A DNA stretch of 64,000 bases from Lachnotalea glycerini (GTDB lineage: Bacteria; Bacillota; Clostridia; Lachnospirales; Lachnospiraceae), in contig NZ_QICS01000003.1 of assembly GCF_003201285.1 (NCBI RefSeq), forward strand, positions 434,741 through 498,740, given 5' to 3'. Within the stretch, counting starts at the first letter, position 1. Every line of letters begins with the position of its first letter. The notes below the pieces were generated by a model. The model searched no databases and was not told the origin of the DNA. It saw only the letters and a list, made by a program, of their open reading frames with translations. Below, one piece after another: positions 46,434-55,883 of this stretch. Position numbers and translations under genes: made by a program.

Positions 46434-48722
46434 TTATCCTTTATAAAAATTAATCAGGCATCCTTTTAATATAATTGTTCTCTCATCATCTGTCAATTCA
46501 CCAAGCTTCAATGTAAATTCTTTTAAAGAATTACCAACTACATAAGCTTTCATTTCTGACTGCTTTTCTTCTACTGCTTTCTTAATTTCTGGAATAAACA
46601 AATAATCTCCATTCTGAAATGGCAGCTCCTCTTTAGCAATAATAAATGGCAGCATACCCCAATTAATTAGATTGGAACGGTATCTCTTTGTTGCATACTC
46701 ATTCGCTATATTTGCCCATCCACCAAGCACTCTTTGACATGAAGCAGCTTGTTCACGGGCAGATCCATCGCCTGGTTTAACAGCAAAAATAACACTTCCA
46801 ATTCCGGTATTTATATTATTTACATCAGAATAATTATCTTTAATCTTATTTATAATCACATCGATTTCCGGAAGCGCCTCCTTCAAAGACTTATTCTCTC
46901 TTCTAGCCATCTCTGCTGCCTGCACTGCTTTTGCCTTTCCAACATATTCCGGATCTTTTCTAGATAATGTAAACTCTGCAAGCCCGATTGGATTGGAACG
47001 ATATGAAGAAGTCTCCCCAGACGGAATTAGCTCATCGGTTGTTGTAACCGGATCATGAATCTCCGATACTACTTTAATTAGCAAATTATCCGTAAGTCCT
47101 GGCATTTCAGGCCAGTCCTTAATATTAGGTCCAAATTTAATCTCTACGCTAGAATCCGCAACTCCTTTACTATCAAACACTCTATTTTCATAAATCGTTT
47201 GATCAAAGAAATATTTGGGATTAGTAAATTCAACATCAATATCAGTTGCCGCTGTTAAATATCCTTTATTAGCTGCTGTAGCCGCAATTGATCTTGCATC
47301 CATAAGTGCTACAGAAGAAATTTGCCCATTTTGAAGCTTCGAACCCTCTCTGTTAGGGAAATTTCTAGTTGAATGTCTTATACTAAAAGCATTATGAGAA
47401 GGAGTATCTCCCGCTCCAAAACAAGGTCCACAGAATGCTGTTTTTACAATAGCACCCGCTCCCATTAATTTAGCTACACAACCATTTTTTACAAGCTCCA
47501 TATAGATAGGAGTACTAGCAGGATATACACTTAGCGTAAATTCGTCGGAGCCTATACTTGCTCCATTTAAAATATCAGAAGCTTCGCAAATATTTTCAAA
47601 ACCGCCACCCGCACAGCCTGCAATGATTCCCTGTTCAACATATAATTTGCCATTTCTTACTTTATCTCTTAATTTAAAATCAACCGCTCCGCCAAGACTT
47701 ACCAATGCTTTCTTCTCACAATCAGCCAAGATATCCATCAGATTTGCATTAAGCTCCTCTATTGTATAAGTGTTACTTGGATGAAACGGCATTGCAATCA
47801 TTGGCTTAATTTTACTTAAATCTACATAAATCATACCGTCATAGTAAGTGATATGAGCTGGATTTAACTCTTTATATTCTTCTTTTCTTCCATGAATTTC
47901 ATAAAATTCCTTAATTGTATCATCCGTCTTCCAAATAGAAGAGAGGCAGGTTGTCTCAGTTGTCATTACGTCAATCCCAATTCTGAAATCAGCACTTAAA
48001 TTAGCTACACCGTCACCGACAAATTCCATAACCTTATTATTAACATAACCATTCGCAAATACTTCTCCAATAATGGCAAGAGCAACGTCTTGAGGACCAA
48101 CACCTTTTTGCGGCTTTCCTGTTAGATAAACTCCAACTACTTTCGGCATATTAATATCGTATGTCTTGGATAAAAGCTGCTTCACAAGCTCCGGACCACC
48201 CTCACCCATTGCCATCGTACCAAGCGCTCCGTATCTGGTATGACTGTCAGAGCCAAGAATCATTTTACCACCACCTGCAAGCATTTCTCTTGCATATTGA
48301 TGAATAACCGCCTGATGAGGAGGAACATAAATTCCACCGTATTTTTTAGCACTGGTTAATCCAAACATATGGTCATCTTCATTAATTGTACCGCCTACTG
48401 CACATAAGCTATTATGACAATTAGTCAATACATAGGGAACAGGAAACTTCTCAAGCCCTGATGCTCTGGCAGTTTGTATAATGCCAACAAAGGTAATGTC
48501 ATGGGAAGTCAGTTTATCAAATTTAATCTTTAGCTTGTCCATATTGCCTGATGTATTATGTTTTTCCAATATACCATACGCAATTGTGCCCGTTGCCGCT
48601 TCATCCTTAGAAATTACATTTGCTCCTAATTTGGTGGCAAGTTTTGCATTTGCTTCGCTATTATCTTCAATGATTTCAGTGCCATTTAATAAATATGCAC
48701 CATTATTGTATAACTGTACCAT
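46434..48722 (-). CDS. Aconitase-superfamily hydratase
   Basis: A 762-residue two-part aconitase-like protein. The 4Fe-4S ligands are visible: Cys in [14 protein letters not shown], then Cys in [17 protein letters not shown]. Other family motifs include [21 protein letters not shown] and a C-terminal swivel domain with [12 protein letters not shown]. It is shorter than AcnA (~900) and closer to clostridial stand-alone hydratases of unconfirmed substrate; citrate/isocitrate or a related hydroxy acid are candidates. AGGAGG precedes ATG 48722. Confidence 0.85.
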   Translation of the reverse strand: MVQLYNNGAYLLNGTEIIEDNSEANAKLATKLGANVISKDEAATGTIAYGILEKHNTSGNMDKLKIKFDKLTSHDITFVGIIQTARASGLEKFPVPYVLTNCHNSLCAVGGTINEDDHMFGLTSAKKYGGIYVPPHQAVIHQYAREMLAGGGKMILGSDSHTRYGALGTMAMGEGGPELVKQLLSKTYDINMPKVVGVYLTGKPQKGVGPQDVALAIIGEVFANGYVNNKVMEFVGDGVANLSADFRIGIDVMTTETTCLSSIWKTDDTIKEFYEIHGRKEEYKELNPAHITYYDGMIYVDLSKIKPMIAMPFHPSNTYTIEELNANLMDILADCEKKALVSLGGAVDFKLRDKVRNGKLYVEQGIIAGCAGGGFENICEASDILNGASIGSDEFTLSVYPASTPIYMELVKNGCVAKLMGAGAIVKTAFCGPCFGAGDTPSHNAFSIRHSTRNFPNREGSKLQNGQISSVALMDARSIAATAANKGYLTAATDIDVEFTNPKYFFDQTIYENRVFDSKGVADSSVEIKFGPNIKDWPEMPGLTDNLLIKVVSEIHDPVTTTDELIPSGETSSYRSNPIGLAEFTLSRKDPEYVGKAKAVQAAEMARRENKSLKEALPEIDVIINKIKDNYSDVNNINTGIGSVIFAVKPGDGSAREQAASCQRVLGGWANIANEYATKRYRSNLINWGMLPFIIAKEELPFQNGDYLFIPEIKKAVEEKQSEMKAYVVGNSLKEFTLKLGELTDDERTIILKGCLINFYKG

Positions 48723-49018
48723 TAATATATGTCCTCCTATTTCTAAATTACAATAAAAATATTATAAATGCATCTCAATGCAAAGTAAAGCAAATATCCG
48801 CATATACTTATTTTTAAATTACTATATCTTCGTATTTAAAATAATGTAAGTTTATGAATATTCCTATCTTATTATAACATAAACGTGTGCTTTTTTGTTT
48901 TACCATTCAACAGGTAATATTTCACATACATATTTTTATGTTGATTTTTAAAAATAATATGGTATTATTTTACAATGTATTATGATTAATTATTATACTT
49001 TAAGGGGATGTATGAATT
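48723..49018. other. Divergent intergenic region
   Basis: About 296 AT-rich bases between divergent genes. It must carry both promoters; I see no repeat, hairpin or RNA gene in it. Confidence 0.5.
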
Positions 49019-50413
49019 TTGATTAAGAATTTAAAGAAAATAAACAATAAAAAACTCTATGAATATTTATTCTATATTGCATTATTTTGTACGTTTTTTA
49101 TCTGGAGCCTACTGCTTCGTTTTAATGATGCTCCAGATGAGCTTGGGCGCTATAGTATCTGTCAATACATATTTAATCATGGCAAGCTGCCTCATGGTGG
49201 CGATATCGAAATCAGATTGCCTGCCTGGGGTTTTTCCTATGCCTTTCAGCCAATACTTCCTTATATAATAGGTGGTATTTTGATGAGAATAACAGCACTT
49301 TTTACCTCAAATACATATTTTTACTTGATTGCAGCAAGATTTGTTAGTGTACTGTGTGGCGTTATTATGGCCATTTTTGTTAGAAAAATTGCAAATAGAA
49401 TATTTACCGATGCTGTATGGCAATGGGTATTTACTTTTCTAATCATGCTGCTTCCTCAATGTATGTTCATGTTTGTTTATGTAAATACAGATTCGATGGC
49501 ATTAATGTCCTGTGCAATCATAGCATATGCATGGCTTTTAGGACTTGATACAGCGTGGAACTCAAAATCCTGCATTCTACTTTCTATCGGTCTTATTTTC
49601 TGTGCTATGTCTTATTATAACGCCTATGCATTTATTTTTTGCAGCATAATTATTTTTACTGTATTTCACATTTCATATGACAAAGCTGCCAGAAAAATAA
49701 AAATAGATTGGAGTAATCTTCTTAAAAAGGGGTTTTTTATTTCTTTATTTGTGTTGATCGGAATCGGTTGGTGGTTTATTAGATGCTACCTATTATATGA
49801 TGGTGATTTTTTGGGACTGCATATACGTAGTGTTTATGCCGAAAAATATGCAACCCCCAGCTACCTTAAGCCTTCACAGGCCAAAACCTATTACAATGCA
49901 GGTCTATCTATTATTAGAATGTTAATGGACACCGATTACGTTTGTGATGTTTGTCTAAGCTTTGTCGGGCTCTTTGGTAATATGAGTATTGCCCTTCATA
50001 GTTGGATTTATGTTGGATACACAGTCATAATCAGCTTAGGTTTGCTTGGTTTATTCTTTAAAAAAAGACAGGCTATAACACAGCTTCATTATAATAGTAA
50101 GAATATCTTAACTTTTCACATTTGCCTGATAATATGTTTTATTGTACCCATTTATTTATGTACTTACAGCTCCTATACAAGAGACTATCAGCCTCAGGGA
50201 CGTTACATATTAACCATGATTATTCCATTCATGTATTTTATAACAATAGGACTTAAGAAATTATTTGATACTCTATTTCAAAATCAGTTATTATATCGTT
50301 TTTTTACGATTCTGTTAAGGGCATGGTTTTTTGTCGTAGTTTATTTCTTTATGAAAGATATGGTTTTTGCTTTCTATTGGAATACCTTTATTAATTTTAT
50401 TAAAACTTTGTAA
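49019..50413 (+). CDS. Polytopic membrane glycosyltransferase-like protein (DUF2142/GT39-like)
   Basis: A 464-residue protein with about 10-11 membrane segments. Early acidic motif DAPDELGRYSICQYIF in the first periplasmic loop matches the DE motif of GT-C enzymes that use polyprenyl-phosphate sugars; a long extracytoplasmic loop (YLLYDGDFLGLHIRSVYAEKY) follows. It is a clear paralogue of the protein at 60257-61606 on the other strand. It probably starts at TTG 49019 after AAGGGG. Donor and acceptor are unknown. Confidence 0.7.
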   Translation: MIKNLKKINNKKLYEYLFYIALFCTFFIWSLLLRFNDAPDELGRYSICQYIFNHGKLPHGGDIEIRLPAWGFSYAFQPILPYIIGGILMRITALFTSNTYFYLIAARFVSVLCGVIMAIFVRKIANRIFTDAVWQWVFTFLIMLLPQCMFMFVYVNTDSMALMSCAIIAYAWLLGLDTAWNSKSCILLSIGLIFCAMSYYNAYAFIFCSIIIFTVFHISYDKAARKIKIDWSNLLKKGFFISLFVLIGIGWWFIRCYLLYDGDFLGLHIRSVYAEKYATPSYLKPSQAKTYYNAGLSIIRMLMDTDYVCDVCLSFVGLFGNMSIALHSWIYVGYTVIISLGLLGLFFKKRQAITQLHYNSKNILTFHICLIICFIVPIYLCTYSSYTRDYQPQGRYILTMIIPFMYFITIGLKKLFDTLFQNQLLYRFFTILLRAWFFVVVYFFMKDMVFAFYWNTFINFIKTL

Positions 50414-50425
50414 TTCAAAGTTAGG

Positions 50426-50459
50426 AGCATTGTGATGAATTATAAATCACAATGCTTTT
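50426..50459. terminator. Bidirectional terminator between convergent genes
   Basis: AGCATTGTGAT / ATCACAATGCT inverted repeat with an AT-rich loop and T-rich flank on the plus strand. It separates the membrane protein gene from the convergent Ntn-hydrolase gene. Confidence 0.85.
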
Positions 50460-50486
50460 CTTGTTACTTATTCAAAAACTTTGAAG

Positions 50487-51578
50487 TTATTTATTTGTTC
50501 TAACTGTGTATTCTTCTGGATTTAATAGACTAAAAGTATATACCGTATTATAATCCAGTTTATAGCAGACATCATAAGTTAAATCATTGGTATTATATAC
50601 AACACTCCATAGTGTTGAGCATTCATAGCCAAACCAATTTTGTTTATCTACGCCTACACTTTGTAGTACATCCATAGCTTGATCTTTACTTAAAATACCA
50701 TTCGCTTTCATTAAGGCATTTGTAGCTGTTGCTACTCTTTCTTGCCCAAAACCATTTGTATCTTTTATCCCTTTTGTAAGATAATAATTTGCAACAACTT
50801 GATAATTCACATTATCCTGAGGATCAATACGATTTATTTCTCCATTCACGTACTCAATAACAATAGAATCACCGTTTGCATCTGTTACATGATAATGATA
50901 AGCACACTTAACATCTAAATCATCATGCATATCATAAGATTCAAATATTTTTATTGCTTCCTCAACATTGGCTGCTCTATCAAGCACAGCACGAATTATG
51001 GTTGTTGTAGTAAGATCAGGATTATCTGTGCTTTGATAAGTAGCATCCGTTTCTAACTCCAATACAGCAATACAAAGACCTTTTTCATTCATTCCATCAA
51101 CACATGCAAACGGTGCATATAATGTATATAGGCTTGAGAAATAATTATCTGGTTCTCCACCTTGACTTATTAAATCCAAATCCACAGTTGAAACACTTGT
51201 ATAACCATTATCTGGGTGCGTCCATAAAAGCATTACAAAACCGTCAGTATAATCAAAATTGCGACCAAATAAATGCTCTTTGTTTTCATTGACCGTATTA
51301 AACGTGGTGCACCCAATACCCGATAAATTGATATCAGCATCCGCAAATAACAGCTGACTTGCTCCATATTCATATACTGCTCCCTCATCAGTAATTCCTT
51401 CCATCATTTTGTCTACATCATAATGAACCAGATAGTCCATCATATAAAAGCCGTCAGTAAGCTTTGTAATCGTATTTAATGTTGGTATAATCCTAACACC
51501 TACATATCCTATAAAACCTAATAGGATGACCAGCAAAGTGACAACACTTGTTAATACCATGCGTTTTCTCTTACTCAT
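50487..51578 (-). CDS. Membrane-anchored Ntn-hydrolase (linear amide C-N hydrolase/choloylglycine hydrolase-like)
   Basis: A 363-residue protein with one N-terminal membrane anchor (MVLTSVVTLLVILLGFIGYVGV), so the catalytic domain faces outside. GIGCTTFNTV provides a candidate nucleophile Cys near residue 89, followed by HLFGRNFDY, the typical C59/C45 FGRxxD motif. Because the Cys is internal, activation would need cleavage just before it, as in acyltransferase-type C45 enzymes. Related enzymes cut bile-salt amides, penicillin V or acyl-homoserine lactones. Substrate unknown. The divergent MerR gene is its likely regulator. Confidence 0.75.
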   Translation of the reverse strand: MSKRKRMVLTSVVTLLVILLGFIGYVGVRIIPTLNTITKLTDGFYMMDYLVHYDVDKMMEGITDEGAVYEYGASQLLFADADINLSGIGCTTFNTVNENKEHLFGRNFDYTDGFVMLLWTHPDNGYTSVSTVDLDLISQGGEPDNYFSSLYTLYAPFACVDGMNEKGLCIAVLELETDATYQSTDNPDLTTTTIIRAVLDRAANVEEAIKIFESYDMHDDLDVKCAYHYHVTDANGDSIVIEYVNGEINRIDPQDNVNYQVVANYYLTKGIKDTNGFGQERVATATNALMKANGILSKDQAMDVLQSVGVDKQNWFGYECSTLWSVVYNTNDLTYDVCYKLDYNTVYTFSLLNPEEYTVRTNK

Positions 51579-51674
51579 TCAATTTCCTCCTGTATATTCA
51601 TTTTATGATTTGAGAATTCTTTTACTACTAGAAGTTTTGTAGCTTTACTCTATTTATTCTATATAATATAATAG

Positions 51675-51689
51675 ATACAGTAACTGTAT
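51675..51689. promoter_or_regulatory. 15-bp palindrome in the divergent MerR/hydrolase intergenic region
   Basis: ATACAGT-A-ACTGTAT, a perfect inverted repeat, just downstream of a possible merR promoter (TTGTAG, 19-bp spacer, TATAAT). A 19-bp spacer is typical of MerR-controlled promoters. It is a likely operator for the adjacent regulator. Confidence 0.6.
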
Positions 51690-51727
51690 AGGCAAGCACT
51701 ATTTAAAGAAATTTTGAGAGGTTTTAA

Positions 51728-52540
51728 ATGGATAAAAGCTCACTTTTAACCACCGGACAAATGGCTAAGATACATGGCATTAACAAAAGAACTTTAATGT
51801 ATTATGACGATATTGGTTTATTTTCACCTGTAATAAAAGATGAAAAAGGATTTAGATACTATACATATGAACAGTGTTTAACTTTAGAAAGCATACTTGC
51901 TTGGCGTGAATTGGATTTGTCCATTGAGAGCATTAAGAATTATAATAAAAATCACTCTCCAGAAGCTTATTTAGAGCTAGTGGAAAAAAAAGAAAAAGAA
52001 ACATTGCAAAAGATTAATCATTTAAAACAGATACGTTCACTTCTGATCAGTAAGGCGAGCGCTATACGAAATTCGTTAGGTTTACAATTGAATACTATAA
52101 ATATTGAAATGTATGAAGAAGAATATCTTTTGTCATCGCCTGTATTAAATAACGATTCCTATATCAGTATTTTTTCTTCTGTTGCAGACACCCTGAAAAA
52201 CTTAACGGATAAATCTATTTACTTTCATTCCTATGGCAGTATCATTTCGGTTGACAAACTTGCCAATGGTAGTAAGCATTATGAAAGATATTATGTTAAA
52301 CTTCCCAGAAAAATAAAGCATGACAATTTATATGTAAAGCCGGCCGGAACATATCTGCAGATATATTGGACAGGAAATTGGAGTACTCTTCCAGACGCTT
52401 ATAATAAAATATTTTTATATGCGAAAGATAATAAATTGAAATTTGCTGATTACTCCTATGAAGAAAGTATTATTGACCACACTACAGCTAATAGTGCTAA
52501 TGAGTATGTTACCAAAATATTGATTCGTCTGAAAACATGA
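51728..52540 (+). CDS. MerR-family regulator with effector-binding domain (BmrR-type)
   Basis: A 270-residue protein. Residues ~5-75 are a MerR winged helix (LLTTGQMAKIHGINKRTLMYYDDIGLFSP, GFRYYTYEQ), residues ~80-125 the dimerising coiled coil, and ~130-270 a GyrI-like ligand-binding domain. It would sense a small hydrophobic or cationic compound. The divergent anchored hydrolase is the obvious target; no efflux gene lies adjacent. Start ATG with GAGAGG upstream. Confidence 0.87.
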   Translation: MDKSSLLTTGQMAKIHGINKRTLMYYDDIGLFSPVIKDEKGFRYYTYEQCLTLESILAWRELDLSIESIKNYNKNHSPEAYLELVEKKEKETLQKINHLKQIRSLLISKASAIRNSLGLQLNTINIEMYEEEYLLSSPVLNNDSYISIFSSVADTLKNLTDKSIYFHSYGSIISVDKLANGSKHYERYYVKLPRKIKHDNLYVKPAGTYLQIYWTGNWSTLPDAYNKIFLYAKDNKLKFADYSYEESIIDHTTANSANEYVTKILIRLKT

Positions 52541-52709
52541 AGTCCTAATGTTCATCATATGACGAGCATAATATTGGTATGAGATCCAGTATACATGAAA
52601 TATCCTTTGTTTATTATATTTCTCCCAAGTAAGACACTACACTTGTCGGTAAATTCCCGTGGCTAGACTTTCACTAGCAAGTCTAGTGCCATGCCTGGCA
52701 CACACAAAA
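52541..52709. other. Structured noncoding stretch with nested inverted repeats
   Basis: Downstream of merR. It holds CTAGACTT / AAGTCTAG (52663-52686) directly followed by GTGCCA / TGGCAC (52686-52701). The unit reads as two adjacent stem-loops on the minus strand and resembles parts of mobile RNA elements such as group II introns, but no intron-encoded protein or boundary motif is seen. It lies next to the outer boundary of the rpsR-linked island. Confidence 0.4.
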
Positions 52710-52741
52710 AGACCAACAAACTCAAATAAGTCTATTGGTCT
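52710..52741 (-). terminator. Terminator hairpin, duplicate of the rpsR terminator (distal copy)
   Basis: AGACCAA / TTGGTCT stem-loop. An almost identical hairpin stands at 57922-57953 behind rpsR. Here it lies 27 bases past a copy of the rpsR 3' end, which is the order expected for the original rpsR terminator displaced by an insertion. Confidence 0.8.
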
Positions 52742-52768
52742 GAATTTTATAAAAAGCAACTGCTCAAG

Positions 52769-52811
52769 CCCTTACTATTACAGGGTTTAGTCCATAACGT
52801 AAGGCATTAAA
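52769..52811. repeat. Direct repeat of rpsR 3' end (putative att site, distal copy)
   Basis: A 43-bp direct repeat of 58012-58054 with two mismatches. It contains the last seven codons and stop of rpsR (LMPYVMD, minus strand; the remnant stop is at 52787-52789) plus 18 downstream bases that form a CCCT/AGGG hairpin. No functional gene continues from it, so this is a displaced remnant, as left when an element integrates at a gene 3' end. Confidence 0.85.
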
Positions 52812-52848
52812 TAACTAATTTCTGTTATTATATCTCACTATTTTTTCA

Positions 52849-54021
52849 TTATCCAAAGATAATTTTTTCATTATTAAACATACGTGACAAAATAAATATG
52901 CATATAAAAACATATACAGAATTACTAACAAACATAACTGTAAAGTTTATATAATTTATTTCAGATATTAAAATTCCATATAATTCTTGTACTCCGTTAT
53001 AAAGAGGAATTAAATACATCCACCAATGAGATGCTGGCTTTGTCTGAATCATACATGTTAATCCTATTAGCATCATTAATGCCGCAAAAGGAGATAAACT
53101 AGTAGTGGCTTCTTTAATTGTATTAGAATACGCTGATACAATGGACATTATCGAAATAATAACTAATATAATTGAAAACACTGTAAAAAATAAAAGTATG
53201 TATTCTTCTATATTATATATCATTAAAATGTTTAAAGATTCAAGATTTAACAATGAGGGCAAAGATAGTACAATACCTATGTAACTGGATATTCCGCTAA
53301 TTAATGCAACAATACTTAAACTTGTGACTTTTGCCATAGCAATATTAACTCTACTAACTGGCGTAACGAGTAAAGTAGCCATAGTTCCTCGTTCTTTCTC
53401 ACCTGCAATTGATTCTGCCGCAATGGATAGGCAACATGAATAAATTAACCCCATAAGCAACATTGGCAATATAGCTGACAAATTTCTTCCTACACTTTCC
53501 TTATTTGAAGCAAGATCATACTGTTCATTACTATTATTTATATCAAACAGATTAAAAATACTAGACTCATATTCGTTTATCAAAGTTGTTACTTTGGAAT
53601 ACATATAACTAGATAATTTAGATGAAGAATTATAATAAACTTCAATATTCTGAATAGAATTTAAATCACTACTATCTTGTCCAGTTACACTAAATTCATC
53701 CGGGAACAAAACTAAAAGAACTTCAGTTTTATTTTTAATTAATTCTTTCATTTCATCTTGCCTTGTATAACCTACATTTTGAAATTCAAGATTAGATGCC
53801 TCAAAATACTTTTTAATTTCTTCTGGTAAATTTATTGTAATGATATAACTTGAATTCAAATCTTCAATATTCTGTTGATTAGCCATAGTCTTTCCCATTA
53901 GTGAATATAAAACAAAAATAACTAGACCTGGCATAATAGCTGTAGTGAATAGTATTCTCTTATTTCCAAAAGATTTAAAAAGTTCTTTTTTTGCTATTGT
54001 TATTATCTCATTCCAACTCAT
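52849..54021 (-). CDS. ABC-2 type permease (NatB-like)
   Basis: A 390-residue permease. TM1 follows KRILFTTAIMPGLVIFVLYSLM, a ~150-residue extracytoplasmic domain comes next, and five more membrane segments close the protein. ESIAGEKERGTMATLLVTPVSR is the conserved coupling/NatB-type loop. With the ATPase gene, which it overlaps by 14 bases, it forms an exporter. NatAB exports sodium; other members export antibiotics or peptides. It lies inside the att-bounded island. Confidence 0.83.
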   Translation of the reverse strand: MSWNEIITIAKKELFKSFGNKRILFTTAIMPGLVIFVLYSLMGKTMANQQNIEDLNSSYIITINLPEEIKKYFEASNLEFQNVGYTRQDEMKELIKNKTEVLLVLFPDEFSVTGQDSSDLNSIQNIEVYYNSSSKLSSYMYSKVTTLINEYESSIFNLFDINNSNEQYDLASNKESVGRNLSAILPMLLMGLIYSCCLSIAAESIAGEKERGTMATLLVTPVSRVNIAMAKVTSLSIVALISGISSYIGIVLSLPSLLNLESLNILMIYNIEEYILLFFTVFSIILVIISIMSIVSAYSNTIKEATTSLSPFAALMMLIGLTCMIQTKPASHWWMYLIPLYNGVQELYGILISEINYINFTVMFVSNSVYVFICIFILSRMFNNEKIIFG

Positions 54022-54784
54022 TTTCTTTAACTCCTTTTACACCATAATATAATTTAAAGAACTTTTCTTCTGTATTCATTCCTCGAATAAATTCCTCATA
54101 GGCTTCACAGCATATCATTTTGCCCTCTACCATAACTCCAACTCTATCAGCTAATTTATCAACAACATCAAATATATGAGTGGAAAGAATAATACTTTTT
54201 CCTTCTTCTTTCAACATTTTAATAAACTTAATGACTTCTCTTGTTGTTACAATATCCAAACCATTTGTTGGTTCATCTAATATTATAATATCCGGATTAT
54301 GTACTAATGAGACAGCTATGGAAACTTTTTGCTTCATACCAGTTGACAAATTTTTTAATTTAACTTCTGCAAACTTATCTATTTCTAATAATTCAAATAA
54401 TATTTTTCTTCGCTGTAATAATTCATTACTGTCAATATGATATAACTTACCAAAAAAATCAAATAAATAGTTTGGAGTAAAAAATCCATCTAATTTTAAT
54501 TCAGTTGTTAAAAAACCAATATTCTTTACATCTTTTTCAATATTTTCTTTTATATTTATCTTTCCTTGATCCGGTTTAATTAAAGAAGCAATCATCCGAA
54601 GCATAGTTGTTTTTCCTGCCCCATTAGTCCCTAGTAAGCAAAATACTTCTCCCTTATAAATATCTACCGAAACATCATTTACCGCAACTACCTTCGCTGT
54701 AGGTATATTTAAAATTTTCTGCTGCTTTTTAGATATCTTAAAAGTTTTATATACATTTTTAATTTCCAAAAGTTTTTCTTTCAT
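54008..54784 (-). CDS. ABC transporter ATP-binding protein (NatA-like)
   Basis: A 258-residue ATPase: Walker A LLGTNGAGKTTMLR, Q-loop region TTELKLDGFF, signature LSTGMKQKV, Walker B PDIIILDEPTNGLD, and H-loop LSTHIFD. All motifs are intact. It energises the permease encoded by the overlapping next gene. Confidence 0.9.
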   Translation of the reverse strand: MKEKLLEIKNVYKTFKISKKQQKILNIPTAKVVAVNDVSVDIYKGEVFCLLGTNGAGKTTMLRMIASLIKPDQGKINIKENIEKDVKNIGFLTTELKLDGFFTPNYLFDFFGKLYHIDSNELLQRRKILFELLEIDKFAEVKLKNLSTGMKQKVSIAVSLVHNPDIIILDEPTNGLDIVTTREVIKFIKMLKEEGKSIILSTHIFDVVDKLADRVGVMVEGKMICCEAYEEFIRGMNTEEKFFKLYYGVKGVKENELE

Positions 54785-54843
54785 TATTTCTTTCTCCCAA
54801 AAAAATATTACGATATATTTTCTCTAATTTATTACTTTGAGGT

Positions 54844-55104
54844 TCAATTCTTATAATTTTTCCAGATTTTAAAAAAAACTGTTTTATCAGAAATAGAGCT
54901 CACAAAATCAAGGCTGTGACTAGAAAGAATCGCTATACTTCCTCGTTGCTTTGCAACTTTTAAATCCCTTTTTAGATTGATTATACCTATTGTGTCCAAC
55001 CCATTTGTGGGTTCATCTAAAATTATTAGTTCTAGGCATCCCATAAAAGCACTAATCATGGATATCTTCTTTCTCCCTCCCATAGACAATAATTTTCCAT
55101 ACAC
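54844..55104 (-). pseudogene. Truncated ABC transporter ATPase
   Basis: Only the C-terminal half of an ABC ATPase remains: an altered signature (LLSMGGRKKISM), Walker B LIILDEPTNGLD and H-loop LSSHSLD. Walker A and Q-loop are absent. Upstream, in another frame, the DNA continues as an HD-domain fragment. It is not a copy of the intact ATPase next to it. Confidence 0.75.
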
Positions 55105-55109
55105 GATAC

Positions 55110-55253
55110 AAACTTTTTTTGTCGTGGTGTCCGAGACATATCATCGATATCACTGATTTTTTTCCATATATTTTTTAATGCATATTCTGTAATATGACTA
55201 AATGGAGGATGCCCAACATCATGTAATAGTCCACTTAATCTCACTGCTTGAAA
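55110..55253 (-). pseudogene. Fragment of an HD-domain phosphohydrolase
   Basis: About 30 codons encode VRLSGLLHDVGHPPFSHITEYALK, the HD core of dGTPase-like phosphohydrolases. An in-frame stop sits just before it, and it runs into out-of-frame ABC ATPase sequence. A decayed and rearranged remnant. Confidence 0.65.
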
Positions 55254-55264
55254 TTAGAATTATC

Positions 55265-55720
55265 TTAGAAAAACTTAGTCATCAATTCTTTGTATATACT
55301 TTCTTCAATTTCACAAATGCTTTCATGTGTTAAAGTGTAGCAGAATATTATATTATCCTTAATAAAAGCGGGATCTTCCAATGTAATACCAGTAATCTTA
55401 TCACATTCAGAATAATCAAAAATATTTTTACGCGCTTTGAAGAATTCTATAGTTTTATAATCTTTCTTTAAATAGACTAAAAAGCTACTTTCACCTGGGT
55501 TATCTGTTGCTGCTTGTGCATATTCTGTAGTTATAATGCTATCCGCTAATTCTCCCCACATTGACTCTTCAAACTCTGCAATACTATCTAAACTTGGTTT
55601 AATTGTAACACATATTTCATCCGCTTTTCGCAAAATTAAATCAATAAATACATTATACTCTTTTTTACTTTTAGGAATAAAACCTTCATAGTTTTTTCCT
55701 ATTAATAATTCTCTACTCAT
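55265..55720 (-). CDS. Hypothetical cytosolic protein in island (possible immunity protein)
   Basis: A 151-residue acidic alpha/beta protein with no signal peptide, Cys cluster or known motif. Sequence features: YEGFIPKSKKEYNVFIDLILRKADEI, and a C-terminal HESICEIEESIYKEL helix. AGGAG precedes the ATG by six bases. It lies downstream of the secreted toxin-like protein and subtilase on the same strand; size and charge would suit an immunity protein, but this is only context. Confidence 0.45.
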   Translation of the reverse strand: MSRELLIGKNYEGFIPKSKKEYNVFIDLILRKADEICVTIKPSLDSIAEFEESMWGELADSIITTEYAQAATDNPGESSFLVYLKKDYKTIEFFKARKNIFDYSECDKITGITLEDPAFIKDNIIFCYTLTHESICEIEESIYKELMTKFF

Positions 55721-55883
55721 TAATAACTCCTAATTATAGAATCATAATTTTTTACTAGTTGTCAACTGGTCTTATTTTCTTTCTTACTTCTAGGAGCCTA
55801 GCGCCTCCTTTTTATCTTCTGCTTCTTGTCTTTAATTCAGACACTATTTGCATCAGAGAGACACTAATTATAACTCTTATTAA

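Noticed and set aside
52849..54784. Bacteriocin/lantibiotic (LanFEG) transporter
   Set aside because: The permease is a single NatB-like protein with a large external loop, and no lantibiotic precursor or modification gene is nearby.
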